A stretch of 64,000 nt of DNA from Formicarius rufipectus (Eukaryota; Chordata; Aves; Passeriformes; Formicariidae), in NCBI GenBank assembly GCA_013399695.1, contig VXAU01001761.1:248001-312000 (forward strand). Reading direction: 5' to 3'. Shown piece after piece: positions 12,701 through 27,400 of the stretch. How positions within the stretch are numbered: the stretch's first letter is position 1; every line of letters begins with the position of its first letter. Below the pieces are notes generated by a model, which was not told where the DNA came from, searched no databases, and worked only from the letters and a program-made list of their open reading frames with translations. The position numbers and the translations under genes are program-made.

Positions 12701-15700
12701 TTTGCTGTTTTGCTTGTTTGTTTGCTTTTAAAAAGCGTATTTTCTGAGGAGCAATAAGGAAGGACTTCACAGCTGGGATTCTCCAGTCCAGACCTTAATA
12801 AGCACCACTGGATGAGCTCAAGTGACTGAAAGATGCTTTGTGGCCTTAGCCAAAAAGTCCCTATGGTCATTTTGAAACTTTACTACAAACTTGACCCACT
12901 TCTGTAGAGGATAATACCCAAAGTTTGTCCAAGGCTACATCGAATCAGACTGGTTGAAGATCCCTAAAAAATGCACTGATGAAATTTATGGTTTACTCTT
13001 TGACAACAGTAAGCCTGCTTCTCAAATAGGAGTTTTCTAATGACTTAATTGAAAGTTGGATCATACTAGTATTTTTCCATATTTAATAAAAATAAATCAA
13101 AATCATGCAGTCTCTACTTGGCCCATTTGCAGGTGAAACTTTCAGTGTAAATCAAGTGAGAGGTTTACCAAAGAAAGAACCATTGAAAATGTCCCATCCC
13201 TGTGATATTATTTGTAGTGGCCATTTCTCATAATATTTTCAATACTGATAATTTACTGAACAAAATTATACTTCATTTCACACTTTCAAACCTGGTTCTT
13301 CTGATTGTATGAAGTGAAAATTGCCATAAAAACTGAAAGCCCAGATTTTATTTTTTTTTTTTAAGAAAACAGATATTACTGATTTATAGGGCAGAACCCC
13401 CTAAACATTGTATGTAGAGTTCTGTGTACCTTTTCTTTCACAGAGTCTGGATCAGGTTTATTTTTAAATATGGAAAATGATTTTTGTTAATTATTTTGCA
13501 ATTTACAGTGTTACCAGTTCATACCATGTTTGGTAATTCTGATATCCCTTCCAAGGGTATTTCCTGTAACTTGGGGCTTTCCTAAGAGGTGCTGAGTGTG
13601 GTCAGCTTTGATTTGTTAATACATTGGACTGGATATTGTTCTGGATAAAAATTAAAGAGAAAAAGGCTCTGTTTCTCCGCAAATGACAACCTTATTTTTC
13701 ACCCCACACCAGCAGCAGCTGTTTCAGGTGTACAGATGCATTTGCTGCTGCCAGGACAGGGATGTAATAATTTTGCAAGGAGAATGGCTTCACTGGGCCA
13801 AAATTGTTCCCTGTATAGGAGAAATATGATCTTTTGAGACTTTGGCTGGAGATGGTGACTTACAGCCGGTCAGACTTCTGAAGTCTTTCTGAGAGCTGTG
13901 GCAGAGTTTGAGGTGCCTCAGATCGCACAAATCAAAAGCACTCTGGAGTGTACACAAGTTTGGAGCACTCTTTCTGACCCATTTAGGTGAATGAAGGATT
14001 AACTCTTTATATGTTTCATAGGAACAAAAGTCTAACATTGACTCCAGCTCATTAAGAAAGAAGGCTGAGGCCAGAACACTGGTTGCCTTTCTCACATCTC
14101 ATTCTGGGAAAAGCAAAGTTAATTTTTACTCCAGCTTAAAGACACTTTACAATGGCCTGAGAAATTTTCTTTTTATTTGGAGGCTGTACCTCGCAATAGC
14201 CATTTAGTTCTCCTGTTCAAAAGCCCATGAAAAAGAAGGAATTCTTGTGGATACAATTCTCATGAGAATGTTGTGTAGTTAGGATAATACACAGTCAACT
14301 GGGGTTGTTTTGCATCTAAGGCGATAGAACAATATGGAGCTATTCTCACTTTTTCTGGAACTTTTCTCACTGAGAGAACTTTAGAAAAATCCATCTAATT
14401 TATAGGACTCTTTGGGCCTGGGACCACACATCAAGCCTCAATATTTAAAATATCATAGCAGCAGCACAATACCATATAAAAATAACACAATAAATGATTA
14501 ATAGACTAACTCTCTCAAACTCATTCCCTCTGATTATTCTTTTACAATTAAAACAAGTTGGTAAGATTTATTTCAAAAGAATAAAAGATTTCTCTGTGAA
14601 GCTATCTGCTGCTGGTATTTGTTTAAGTTTATAAGAGCAGGAGCTTGTTGGGCTGTCTGCTCAGTGCTGTGTTGTGCCATATAGAAACCCCTCCTGGTTT
14701 CCAGACATGCCTTCCCCACTGCTGGCTCCCACTGCCCCATAGGCAGGAAGTATGAGTTGTGCATGCCATACTCTGGCAATGCCCTCCTGGTAGATGGTTG
14801 CTGGTCCTGTCTAGCAATATATCTGGGACAGCCTTGGGGCTGTCTGCCTCTGGCTCTAGGACTGAGGCAGAACAGAAAAGGTTGAGAAGTTCTTTCATTT
14901 TATAGAAATCTGGAGACACGCACCTGGGCACTGCAGAGGTTCAAGAAGAGAGATGTAAGAATCCGGATCATTCAAATACATTTATATTTCACTATTTTGG
15001 CACAAAATGTGTCATTGCCATTAGCACTGCATGGTCAATATACATAGGTGACAGCACTGTGTATTTTCGCACTGAGCGAGTTAACTGAAGAAGTAGTACA
15101 ATACATGTACATATCCCAGGGACTTTCATGGCAACAGCAGTTGCAATAAACTCTGGGATATAGCATATTGCTTTATGAGAGGTACTGTTACATGAGTAGT
15201 TTGTGAGTGCTTAGGGACAACTCTGCCATTGTGCAATTCTCTCTGCCTGTCTGTCTCTTTAGTGTTCAAAATTAGATGTGACTGAGACAGCCCAGTTACC
15301 GTTGCTTCTAGAAATGTAAGTGGAAATAGCATGTAGCAGTTCAGAGCATGTCTGATCTCCCAGGTCTTGGGTGCAGCTGCACACTCTGGTCACACCCTGG
15401 TGGCATGCATGTTGCAATGGGGTCTTGCAAGGCCCAGTCTCTCAGCTAAGAGGGAAACCCGTACGCTGAGAAAAGAAGGAAATGCATTGTGCCCCAGCAG
15501 GTCTGTTGGTCTGGATAACTAGGATTGCAACACAAAGTGGGAAAAACATCTGCCCAGCGCTGGAGACACATGTATTATGATACACGGATGAAAAACTTTA
15601 GAATGATGAAAGCGACTCCTCTGGAAACATACAGCACTGCCACTGCCACAAACATGGGACCAGATGTGTTAGCCCAGAAGCTACTGTTGCTCTGCTATGG

Positions 15701-16123
15701 AAATACTGACTCCATCGACTGTTGCTACTTTGTGGAAACCATGTGAGTTCAGGAAGTCCTACAGCAGTCCAAGTCCTTGCTTCTTGGGGAGGTCTGGGGC
15801 TCTGAAAACCATGGAGGAAATATTGAAGAAGCTTGAGGGGATTGATTTCCTAGAGTATGTGCAAATATGAGCAACTGTCAGGACACATGCTCCAATTTTA
15901 CCCCTTGGAATATCCCTGAGTACATTAATGGTGCAAAACAGGTACCGACAGACCTCAGTCAAAGGCTGATGAGTGATAACTTGACTCACAGAGGCAGATA
16001 GTCAGAGGCACACACTTGATAAGATATTTTAAATAGTGTCAGCAGGAGTTTTGCACTATGTGTTTAGGAAAGGACTTCACTTTCTAGTAAATTGTTCTGT
16101 GACATTGCTGAATGAGGGATACC
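6713..16123. other. Long non-genic stretch
   Basis: I see no gene and no clear transposon here. Frames up to 147 codons (12427-12870, reverse) are isolated and lack domains. A short AC-rich run (7857-7895) is the only obvious simple repeat. 8100-9100 and 13000-13700 are AT-rich. A somewhat CpG-richer patch lies near 9545-9610. Old repeats too diverged to see by eye may be present. Confidence 0.5.
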
Positions 16124-16125
16124 TT

Positions 16126-16160
<35 letters not shown>

Positions 16161-16174
16161 TGTGTGTGTTTTTT
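16124..16174. repeat. Poly-T followed by (GT)n microsatellite
   Basis: Twenty-four T residues (16124-16147) run directly into an uninterrupted GT repeat of 22 bases (16148-16169) and five more T residues. Such compound tracts are length-unstable and often polymorphic. No retroposed body is visible on either side, so I do not read the poly-T as a retrogene tail. Confidence 0.97.
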
Positions 16175-19100
16175 CCCATTGATCTCCACACACTGGTCTT
16201 GACCACTATCATATGTTTGACCTTTCTGCTTGAGCCCATCTCAGTTAAAGTGTTTATATTGCCATTATTTTTTACCTGAGAAGAATGTTTTCTCCTCTTC
16301 AGAGTCTAGAGGCTCCTTTGGGCGGTCTCAGTCAGAAGGGACTTCTTGTGTTGAGGACACATGACTGATGGATTTACTTATTCTGCTAAATCTCACCAGT
16401 GTAACTGATACAAATACCTGGGGCTCGTTTCACCTTCCTTCACTCTTCTAAAATCCATGTTTCTTCCTGTTTCCCCATAAGGATTCTTATTCCTGAAGGT
16501 CCAGAGCAGTGGGATTCACCCAATCCCTAAATGTTGAGGATGTAAAAATGGTCCTTTTTGATAACTCCAGGCAGGAACAAGGGTTTAATGCATTGTGTCT
16601 TTATGGTAAGCTAAATGTATCTGCTCACGCATGGACCCTGTCAGGAAAAGAAATTTTTCCAGCACAAAATGTTTTTCTTAAAATGTAGAGGGGGAGTGGA
16701 GCCAGTGATCAATTTAATCTCAGTGAGCAGACTTCAAAATCGTGGCTAAAGAAGGTAGCACACAACACTGCGGGAACAGATATTTGTTGAGCAACTACGC
16801 GTAAATAGGTAATACCTGTTGTAAGTAAAATGGAGCAGAAGCAGCTCATTATGCCTCAGTGCTGATGATCCCAGATATATTCAGCCTTTGATGTCCTCCA
16901 ACAACTCACTTATGTGTGGACAGCACAAGCACACAAAGAGGTTTGTGCCTGTAGCTGTAGGATTTGTCCAGCTCCTAATCCTGCTAAGTGTAAAGTCTGG
17001 CAGGAACAAGGAGCTACTGCATGGTTTTTTTGCAAGCTTTATATGCTAGAAGTATGTCCATACAGACAAAGCCAAATTAAAATTAAACATGCTGGTGTGA
17101 GCTTGCCCTTGCTGCTGCTCTGTGCAGCATGGAGCTCCCTGGTCCCTGTCCTTTGAGCTGATGAAAAAGCAAATGATGGTGGCAGCAGGGTGCCAAGCCT
17201 GCAGTAACACACCTAGACTCTCAGCCGGGCTTAGCAGCACTGGCTGATTCTGTACTAACATGGTCATGCAGCTTTCTTGGCTCCACATACCAGCAGAACA
17301 GGCTTGTGTCTGCCTGTAGTACACTCTGTCAACAAGACTTTCTAGTTCACATCAAACTTCAGATAAAATCTCAAAGATGTTGGATGCCTTCCTAGGATGT
17401 GCTGTATATCCTACCCTCTGCTCCCATTCACCTTGGTGGGAACTGAGCAGCATCTCAGCACCACTCTTTCCACTGTGTTGCATCATGGAGGTTCAGGATA
17501 TTCACATGTGATATTTCTGTACACAATGAATAACACATTGTTCATTTGCACAATAAGGTGTGGATGGGTTTGATTTCCTGGGCAGAATCAGCTCTGTTTC
17601 TGAGCTGGCTTGTGCAGTCTCCGTCGGTGTGTAGTAGTATGGATGCCTGTGGGTTCCCTGAGCTTAAGGGTGAGACTGCAGGACTGTGGCCTCATCACAG
17701 CCAGCAAACTTGGACAAAAAACTGTCTGCAGGAATAGCCCCTCTTGTCTCCCTATTATGATATTGAACACAAATAGATGCTTGTTTAAATACAAAGTGTA
17801 GAAGGAAACATTAGTCTAATATCTCTTTAATACAGAATGCCAAAAATGTTACTGTCTGGTCACTAGAAGGATGTTGTGAGGATTTCTACATTCCTGCCAA
17901 TGTTTATGAAGTCTGAGAGGTTTTGTTATTTAGCTTTTGATAAGGAAATCATTCCTCCACTAGTTAGGCAGAATGCAACTAACCAGCTTGACAAACTTTT
18001 ATTGTCATTTGCTACAAAGGTACAGAACACTAACAACATATGGGCACACACACACAAACACAAATTTATGCATGCAAACAGCTCACAGCCAACTGAACAG
18101 ATAAAAATAACTCTCCCTGTTAGGCTGTAGCTGTTGTATCTTGGCCTTCTTTTTCAGCAGGGGAAAAAAAACCTGTAACGAATTATTTTTCAAAGTTTAA
18201 AAGCCTCAAGCAGTGATAGCACTTGTTACAAGTTATACCAGACAGTCATTATCCCTGAGCACAAAGCTCTAGCTATTTTTAGATAAATACACAGGAACAG
18301 GCTCTACTATCTATATTAGTTTTACATACCTCAACAGGCACACAGTAGGGAAACTGGTGTGGCCTATGAAACTGAGACCCAGGTACCTGACTCTCCAGGC
18401 TGTGTCACCTGAGCATGTGCTTAATCTCAGGTGAGTCACTTCACAGTTTCTCCTCTTCCCTTTCAGCTATTCAACAGTGCAAGAGTGTATCCAGTAAATC
18501 TTTGCTGATGTGTTTTACAAATATATCTGTCAGACTGTGGGTCCCAGTTCTCAAGGGTGGTGTTTACCCAGTCGCTGTCAGTTTCTCCTGGCCTGGAGGA
18601 TGCCGAGGAGTAGAAGTGGTATTCACAATGCAACACAGCTGCAACTTGAGCCTCCAGGAAGAGCCTGTTTTAGACCCTTGATGGAGATGCTTTAGAGAAG
18701 TTAGGAGCTCTTGCCACCTTCTTTGCCCTTAGAGGAGAGTCGACCTCTCCAAGATTTAAATTGCCCACTAGAAGTGCCTTTCTTAGGTGATACAGCTATC
18801 TAAAGGAATACTATAAGGTGCTGCTTGAGAACAACACATGCAACTGCCTGTCCCGGATGGCTGAAATCGACTTATATTTCTGAAACAGATCAAGGGTTCC
18901 TTCTTATGTTTTTCCCCAGGTCAAGCAGCAGAAGGTTTTGAGATTTTCACACTGCTAACTCAAAGATCTATTGATAAACCAGAGTCTGCACCAAGCTTTT
19001 TGATATCTGAGGAACAGAAAGCATTTGCTTTTACGCCACCTCTCTAGAAAATGTCATCGTTTACAGTGACACTATAGTGTTTTGCAATGAAGAAAGACAG

Positions 19101-19599
19101 GTGACATAAATCTCCTTCTAATTTTACCATAAATGAAGCAATTATTTTAAATAATTTGTGGTCAGGGTTGCTTGGCACTGCATTTTTATTCAAACTCATT
19201 TGAAGTAATGCTTTCTTAACCTCACTAAATAAAACTGGGAAAACCAGAAAGCAATTGATCTTCATTAGGGTCTTATGTACAGGCATCAGCCAAATCATTA
19301 TCATTAGCAAATCCATCAAGCATATCTAACCTGAGTCCAGCATTTAGATCTAATAAGATCATTAACTGCTTCATTTACATTGCTATTGAAGTTCCCTGAA
19401 CGATCTTTTTTTGGCCCATCCTTTTATCAATGGATTCTATATTATTAGTTCAAACCTGAACACTATGCTTATGTCACTTGGATTCCTGAAAAGTCATATG
19501 TCAATGTTTATTAAAAGATGTCCCAGATTTCTACATTTTTCTTTTAGACAAAGCGTCCTTTAGGGGACAATTCATAATCTTTGTGATCTAATCTTACAA
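16175..19599. other. Non-genic stretch
   Basis: No gene can be supported. Frames at 16914-17156, 17046-17324 (reverse), 17546-17801 and 18415-18695 overlap in alternative frames. The sequence looks unique, with only a minor CA run at 18049-18063. Confidence 0.5.
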
Positions 19600-21440
19600 A
19601 AAGTGCTAAGTAAGTCTGAGCACACTCATAAAATTGAAAGATATGAACAAAGAGGATCAAGAGGAAAATGTACCCAGTTCTTGAATGGAAGAGAAGAATC
19701 AGTATTTCTTAAAGAAAGTAAGCCTGTCGTCCAAATTCACTCAGTGGAAGGAAAAGACACCATTTATAGAATGAGGCCAATCTGGCCAAGTCAATAATTC
19801 TTCAGCAACTGTAGAACTGGAGAAGAAACACACATAAAGTAAAATCCAGATCAGGAAACTAAGAATGAGTACAAAGGAAGTATGTAGAGAAAATGAGAAA
19901 GGCTAACACAGCAAAATAAGATAAAGCGGTAAAAGTTAACATGAAGACACTATATAACTTCCTTGGCAGTAAGAGGAGGACCAGAAAAAGCACTGACCAG
20001 CTAATAAATGAGACAGGAAAGCTAATAACAAAACATGCCAAGAAGGCCAAAGTGTTTAATGCCTTTTATTATTTCTGTCTTCATTAAAAAGCCTGACTGT
20101 AATCAGCTGGCTGACAGTTAACACCAGCCACAAAAGGGTAAGAACTCAGGCAAGAATAGGGAAAGAAATGTTGAGAAACTGCTTAGATAAATTAGATTTT
20201 CTCAGATCAGTCAGGCCTGTAATTCACCCTAGGTTACTTAGGGAACTGACTGAACAATCCTGAAGGCCACGGTAATTATCTTTGAGAATTTGGGTGATGT
20301 TGAACTAGAAAAAAGCAGACAGAGTGACTATTAAAAAAAAAAAAAAAAAAGAAAAAAAGAGGACACAGAATCCCAGTTGATCTGACTTTCATTTCCCAGA
20401 AAAATCCTTGGATGAGGGTTCAAATGATGTGCAAGAGAGCAAAGCCATAAGTAGTTATCGATGTGCTTTGCCATGCCCAGATCATATCAAACCAGCCTGT
20501 TCCTTTGTTTGTTTTTCCTATGACGGGGTAACAAGTCATGTGGATAGGCAAGAATTTAGTAAGGATTTTGCACTGCCTCAAATGGCATTTTCATAAGCAC
20601 CCAGGGAATTGTGGTCTGAATCATGGGCCTCTAGCTTTGCTGGGCTCGATGAACAATAATACTGGAAAACATGCTGCATTGCTTTCCATGTCAGCTTCGG
20701 TTTGAAGCTCTGCTGTCCAAAAGTCATGGCTGCAGGACCACTGATTCTTGACAAGGCTGCTGCAAAATACCCACAGTACTTATTGGCTAAAGGCAGTCAA
20801 CAACCTGCCATCAGCAGTTCAGTATTGCACTGAAAAGATTTAGCAGATAAGGTCTGTAAAAGACTGTCCTGGGGACCAGATCCACTGTTATCATTACATG
20901 GATTTGAGTGATGGACTAGAGAACACATCTTTTAAATCTGGATTGACTCTAAGCGCTGAAAAATTACAGGGGTATTGAGGGAAACACCCGAGAAACTGAA
21001 GAAATGCTCTAAGAGAAGCAGGATAGCTCTGAATATAAAATGGCATCTAGATAGGGCTAAATGCCTCCCTGAACACTTTATGGGAAATGAGAGGAGAGGT
21101 AGCAAAGATCTGGGAATTGTAGTGGATCATAAGCTCAGCATGAGTCAGTAATGGCATCCTGTTGTGAAAGAAGCAAATATTATTCTGGGATATATAAACA
21201 GAAGAATTGTACAAAAGACATATGAGGTAATCCTTCCATTGGTAAAACCTCCAGGAGGAAGCCAATTCCAGTTTTGGGTACCACACTTCAAGAAATATTG
21301 CAGAAAGTCCAGGGGAGAGAAACGAGCCTGGTCAGGGGTCTAGAAAACATGCTCTGCAGGAGCAGGTGTCGAGAAATACATCTGCTTAATCTGTGCAGAG
21401 AAGGCTGGTGAGAATTGTGCCTGCCAGGCTTCCAATAAAT
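19600..21440 (+). mobile_element. Old, decayed CR1-type LINE, ORF2 endonuclease-to-RT region
   Basis: The plus strand follows the order of a CR1 LINE body. About 20030-20095 matches the segment before the RT domain (GCCAAGAAGGCCAAAGTGTT, then AATGCCTTT and CTTCATT). About 20450-20530 matches the part reading GATCATATCAAACCAGCCTG and then a GGGGTAACAAGTC-like string. About 21110-21300 matches the part with GTAGTGGATCATAAGCTCAG, TATTATTCTGGGATATATAA and TTTTGGGTACCACACTT. Similarity fades near 21430, so the 3' end is missing. A CR1 ORF2 encodes an endonuclease and a reverse transcriptase for target-primed integration. Here stops and indels break every frame; the longest frames are about 60-90 codons. 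An A-run (20333-20350) lies inside it. The style resembles older CR1 lineages shared with turtles and crocodilians. Confidence 0.8.
20333..20358. repeat. A-rich tract inside the CR1 relic
   Basis: Eighteen A residues followed by GAAAAAAA lie within the decayed CR1 body. CR1 normally ends in a short oligomer repeat and not in poly-A, and CR1-like sequence continues on both sides. I read this as local expansion of an A-rich spot. Confidence 0.85.
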
Positions 21441-24400
21441 AAAATGCTACTTCAATGAGATGGTAATAAACCTTTCTGTCTCTCTTCATTGTGGTTAATA
21501 CAGTAAGTTATATGCTTAACAAAGATTTAAGTCAACTTCTCAAAAAGTCTTTTCTCTGGATTAGATTATTTCAGAAGCAGTAGCATCCCTCTGATGAGGA
21601 CCATTAAGACCAGACTTGTGAAATACCTGCCAGGAATGCTGCAGGTAGAGCTAGTTTTGCTTCAGACAGATTGACGGATTATTCCTTTTTTCTTTGTTTC
21701 TATGGTAATGGATTTGTTAAAAAAATTCTGAATGCAGATTGGTACATATTTACCACAAGCAACCTCTGTACTTGTCATGAATATGAACTATGAAGATGCA
21801 GTGTGTGATATTAAACTTGCTGATGCATAAATCAATGTGTAAGTTAAGCATGTGGTTAGTCTAAGTGAATTCACATCTTTTGGTAAATTCCCACTGTCTT
21901 TCATTCAAAAAGACATTGCTGGCTAAAGATGTTGTGAATGCAGGATGACCCTGTGGCTCTCTGTCCTGAGCCTCACAGTCCTGGATCCTTCTCATCCAGA
22001 GGATGGGGAGAAGAAACTGTTGTCAGCATTGGTAGGACATATCTTAATCATCTCTGTAGTTCTGGCCCCACAGGTTGGCATCATGTTTGGGATGCAGAGG
22101 TGGAAGAGGCAGCTTCTGCTCCTTCTTGCCACACTACAGAGACATCAGGCAATCTTTGAAGAGCCTGTGTGATCATGAGTGGATAGTAGGTAATATTAAC
22201 CACCTAACTGTGCATGCTGAGGGCAGGCAGTGTCTCTCCCTACACCCCACAGAGTGAGTCAGTCCAGCTTTGCCCTCCTACGTCTCATGCTCCTCACTTT
22301 CCTCTCAGGCCACAGACCACTGTCCTGCCAAACATGTCTGGTATTGGGCTTCAAAGTTGCAAAGGGACAGTCAGCACTCTTCAGTGATTCAGCCAAATTA
22401 ACCTGGCCTAGGCATATGGCTAACTTCCCCCACTACCTGCATGGGCATAAGGTCCAGTATGAAGAAAAGAGCAGAAACCTGAATCCAGATGGAGACAAAT
22501 GCACCAGGTTTCTTCTTTCAGTGGCAGTCTGCAGTTAGATAAGGCTAGAGTGATGTGTGACAGCACATGCCCTCATTTTGGCTAGAAAAGACAGAGTTTG
22601 GTCTTCTACATGACTAAAAAATGTCAGCCAGGAGTCATAACACCCTGCTCAGTAGGCAGAGTCATCTTGTTTTGCTCTTTATTCCAGTGAATGATGCCAA
22701 TGCTTCGTTGTTTATTTGGATTGGTTTTATCTTATCCAATGTATTTTGCTCTGGGCAAAGATACAGACATTAAGTCAACAGAAGGACCTAGGTGTTGCAA
22801 CACCCCAGTGTCAGAGCCCTTAACTGTTAGGCACTGTGCCATGTAGTGGAATCCCAAGCCCCGTCTGAAATACCAGGCTCCCTAAACAAAGCGTGGAGTT
22901 TAACACAATGATTTATCTCTAAACATCACATGGGAATGTGTCTCTGCCACTCAGCCATTTATTGTTTCCCAGCCAGGAAAGTTAGAGAGGAGGAAACTGT
23001 CTCATGTGACTTTGGAGAACCTTACACCCACTGAATAACAAGCAGCAAAGGGGGAAGGGGTGGAGGGAAGAGGACTAGTTTGGAAACAGCCTAGAGGCAT
23101 AAATTTGACACAGAAACTCTTTAGCATAAATTCCCCAAGAATAGTGAGGCTGATAAAGGAGAAGAGGGGTCCCTGAATGATTTGTGAGCAGAAGGCAGGG
23201 TGCTAAACTATTTACATAATTTATTCATAACAGTTTGTCCAGCCAGCTCTACCAAGGACATGGATACCGGACGCTTCAAATGTTCCCCGAGGGAGGAGTG
23301 AATCCGACGTTTTGAGTGGAGGCAAAGGCTACTGATATATCTGGTGGCCTTCCTGTGTTCCATCTCCGGTGTTCCTCTGTGAGTTGTGGATCAAACACTG
23401 GGGCTGATGCTCCTTGGTCTCATGCACAGATATTCCACTCATGTGGAAGGGGTCAGAGCACCCTCACATCCAACTCACTGCTGGATTTCTGTCATTTGTT
23501 TTTATTTTTGTATTCACCTTCTGTACCGTGGGTGAGTACCCCAAACTCTCAGATAGGGCATGCTATGGGAGTACACCGTCAGCAAATATCAGTTATGAAG
23601 TATCCTCAAATACCTTTGACTGGCTGAGCCTATTCAGAGCAGTACTGTTCCGCATGCTCATGGAAAATATAAAACTGCCCCACACAGTAAGTGAATCCCA
23701 CATTGTGCCGGGAACAGGAAGGTCCGTCACTGCCCTGCATCTCCCTCCCACTTCTCTCTTTGCTATGCAAAGTCGGATGGAAATGAATTAGATACTTGTA
23801 CCGAGCATTTCAATGGGACAGAAACTCAGTAATATTACCTGTCAGTGGATCTCTGGGAAGCAACAGGGTCTCTGCCAAGTCCTCCTGGATCTTGAGCAAT
23901 CTGTGCGCAGCGTTGGCATGGCAACTCACAGATACAAATTCCATGCATCATTTGTCTGGGGACTAGCCTCTCTCCAACCTTCAGCCTGGAACTCGACACT
24001 GGCCAAGTGTCTAGTTAATCTGAGTCATTGAATTACTGGAAGGGATTATAGGGTTAAATTGGGACAACCTAAATAGGCTGATAAAAGGCTATTCAGTAAG
24101 AGATGCAAGTGCCCAGCATCTCCACGGTTTTAGCCCACATGCTCTCGAGTCCTGAGTTGAACTTGATCTAAAAGAATAAAGGGTAGGCACTGGAAATTCC
24201 CCAAAAAGCTTGGAAAGACACCCAGTGTGATCTTAGTCTCTGCAAGAGCTGGAAAGATTTATTTTAGAAAGAGGTTTGGATGGTTAAATATTATTTGGAA
24301 CTGTGGTTTCGTTTTGTATGTACAGTGGTTTTACTCTTAGTTCCTTTCCTGTTCTATAATCTCCTCTGTTTCTTCAGTGTAATTAGCCTGTTGTTTTCAA

Positions 24401-27400
24401 AAGGCTGCTGATTGTGTGTGAATTGAACTCATTATGCACTGACTTTGCTCTCTGGGCTCTGTGTGTGTTATGTATGCTGCCTGTGCAGTGTGATCCTTGA
24501 CCTGCACCAGAAGTAGCTTTGCAGGCTGAGATATTTGCATGTGGCAATGGGCTGAGCAAGAGGGTAACTCAGCAGGCTCTTGGCTTAGCAGCTTCAAGCC
24601 CGGGGGCCCCGCAGCTGATGGTTCTGGAGGCGCAGCCTCCTCTCCTGGAAGCATAAGAGCCTGTGCTCCCTAAACTCAAGCCGATTTAATCGGGGATCTG
24701 ACAAGTGTTGCCAAGTTGCATCTCCAACAGCATTAATTCACAAGAGTGTAGAGATGTCATACCTTCAAATATCTTTCTTATCAATAAGTTCTTGAAATGC
24801 AAAAGGCTAGCAAGTATGGATATGCATTGTAAAATCCTTCCAAGAAGTTCCCTAATTTTCCTTCTGTTACCAGTGCTCACGAGTGCAGGAATATACAGAA
24901 ACTAAAAAAGTTTGAATCCAGATAATGCTGAGAAGCAGGAAGAAAAGCAAGGAAAATTGCATCCCTCTTGTCTTCTTCAGACAGACACAGAAATTCTGTT
25001 TACTAGGTCTGTGCTTAGGGTAATGCAAATTTTGTCCTTAAAGAGTGAATAGTCATTCATTTGGTGGAGAAAGTCAATGTTAATGAGATTGCTCCCCCCA
25101 TGCAGGGAGGTACTCTAGCTGAAATGAATGCTATCAACCATAAATACCATCTATGGATGCCAGACTCTTATTCTGTATTGGCCTGACAACTTTCAAAGTG
25201 ATACTTGTTTTAGCGGCTAAGCAATCAGCCAAAGTGACAATGTCTTTTTGAAGACAGCTTGACAATCTAGCAACTTCTATTGCTGTGTTACTACTAAAAT
25301 GCACAGTATGAATCATCACAGTCACTTTATATTTTCATAAGCGATAGTGATAAAGTATATCGTTATGTAAATACAGGGTATAAATTCTTTTCAGTCCTGC
25401 AGTACCAAGAGGAGGAAAGTGATGGACAACCACAAAGGGAAAATGTTTGTATCATAAACGTTCCTGTTTTTCTTTTATGGATCTCATTCATAATACCTAC
25501 AGAAATCAACAGCATGGCAAAGGAAAGAGGGATGTAGACAGCAACTGCCATTCCTGCTATCATGTTGCCATATCAACCTACAGTTTGATAATTACATAAT
25601 CAATGTCTATAAATCTGAATCACCCCTTCAGAAGGAAAGGGGTCTCAGGTTCTTGCTGGACAAGAATTGAACTACACTTACAACCAAAAACCATTTTTGG
25701 AAGCAAATATTTTTCTATGAGCAGGAAAAGGTAGTCAAAAGGTTTAGGTTTAGAATGAAATTTGTGTTAGTAAATTGCACCTTTAATCTCAGATTCTCAG
25801 TGTTTAAGAATTTGCTCAGTAGAGACTGAGACAATGAGAACTTAATGCAATAAGTGAGATCAGACCTATCTCTTCCACCAGAGACTCATTCCTGCCCTGC
25901 CTGACATCATTCATGCACTCAACACTGCCACAGTCTCCCTCCTGGGTTGTGACTCGTGAAGATGTGGGGATTGGCCTGATCTACTGACCAGCTCCTTGGG
26001 TAGGAGATGCCAAGGAAGAGGAAAAGAAATACAACATTGCAATGACAACTGGGATAAAAGTCACAGGGTCCTTGCAGGGAAGGCACCACCTTCCAGCACA
26101 GTCACTCTCTCAACTGATGACTGCATGCATGTGAGGGCATGCCCATGAATGCATATGCAGAAGTGTTTCCATCGCATGACCTGTTGTTCATTCCCAGTCT
26201 CATGGTCCAACGTGAATCATCCAGAAAGAAAGCTAAGAGGTTTGGGAGGTGGCATAATCAAGCTTTTGGAAGTCTGATCCAGCCAAATGAGCATCAGTCT
26301 GGGACTTGGAATGAGTGGTTACACATTATCCTTTCTTGGCCATGATCAACTGTAGGGTGATTCACCTCTCCAAATGTAATGCCCTTTGAAAGACTCCAAG
26401 GTATCCAAGCTATGCATGTGAAGCTGTCACGCCTGAGTCCTTCAGCAGATCCACAGCCTTCAGGTCCAGTGTATACTTCAGAGTACCTCAAATACTGGGA
26501 TTTGACACCTATACAATGTGAATTGCGTCCTTAATCGATTCCTTATTTTTTCAAGACAGCAGGAGTTGTTCCCTACAGGACCAAGAAAGCTGGAAGTCTT
26601 AGTGGTTTAGGAGCTGTAGCATTCTTGGAATGTCCTTGTAGCATTAGACACTGGTGAGTGGAGGGATGTAAGGCATACCAGGACCAGTAATAGCCTTACA
26701 AGTTTAGCTGTTCCACTTCTGAAAGCACAGCTAGTTTAGCCATTTCTGCAGGGCCCTGCCTTATCCTGCAAATGTTTGGAAAGCTTGACCTGTGGGGACA
26801 CTGGCATTGTCTGCTCTTGCTGGGGAAAACACAGAGTACAGTCGTTTGATCTGCATCAGGTCAAATGATTTGGGGTCCAGAGTTAGTTAAAGAAGCCTGC
26901 AGGAGGTTGGAAGGGTTATGGCTTATGCCCAGCACCCAGACAGAATGCTTGGAATATGTCTGGACTGATTAATTAATGAATCTGATAAATTGCACCATGT
27001 AGGCTTACATTTGGGATGCCTACTCATTCCAGGGTGTCTTGCCTTGGCTTCCCAAAGTTCACACACCTGTATATTTCTAAGTACCAGACACATAACACCA
27101 TCTGGCTCAACTATGAGACTTAGGCATAGAAGTCAGGTAGGTTATGTTAAAACAATATGGCAAACAATGTTCCATCTATTTTAAAAGTGCTGTGGCCTAC
27201 ACAATTATAGGGAAGTGTCATAACCACAACTTTTCTTCTGCCACTGTGCTGCCTTAGTTATAGCAGTGAAAATGTCACAACATAACCTAATGCCCAGGAA
27301 AACATTCAATGGCTCTGGAAAGTCTATTCTCTAGATACTGAGCCTGTAGAGAAGCAGCCCTTGTTACTTGTCCTAAGCAGTTTAATACTATCACAGATCA

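Noticed and set aside
12427..12870. 147-codon reverse-strand frame
   Set aside because: Composition is Cys/Leu/Ser-rich noise; an overlapping plus frame (12359-12646) covers the same DNA.
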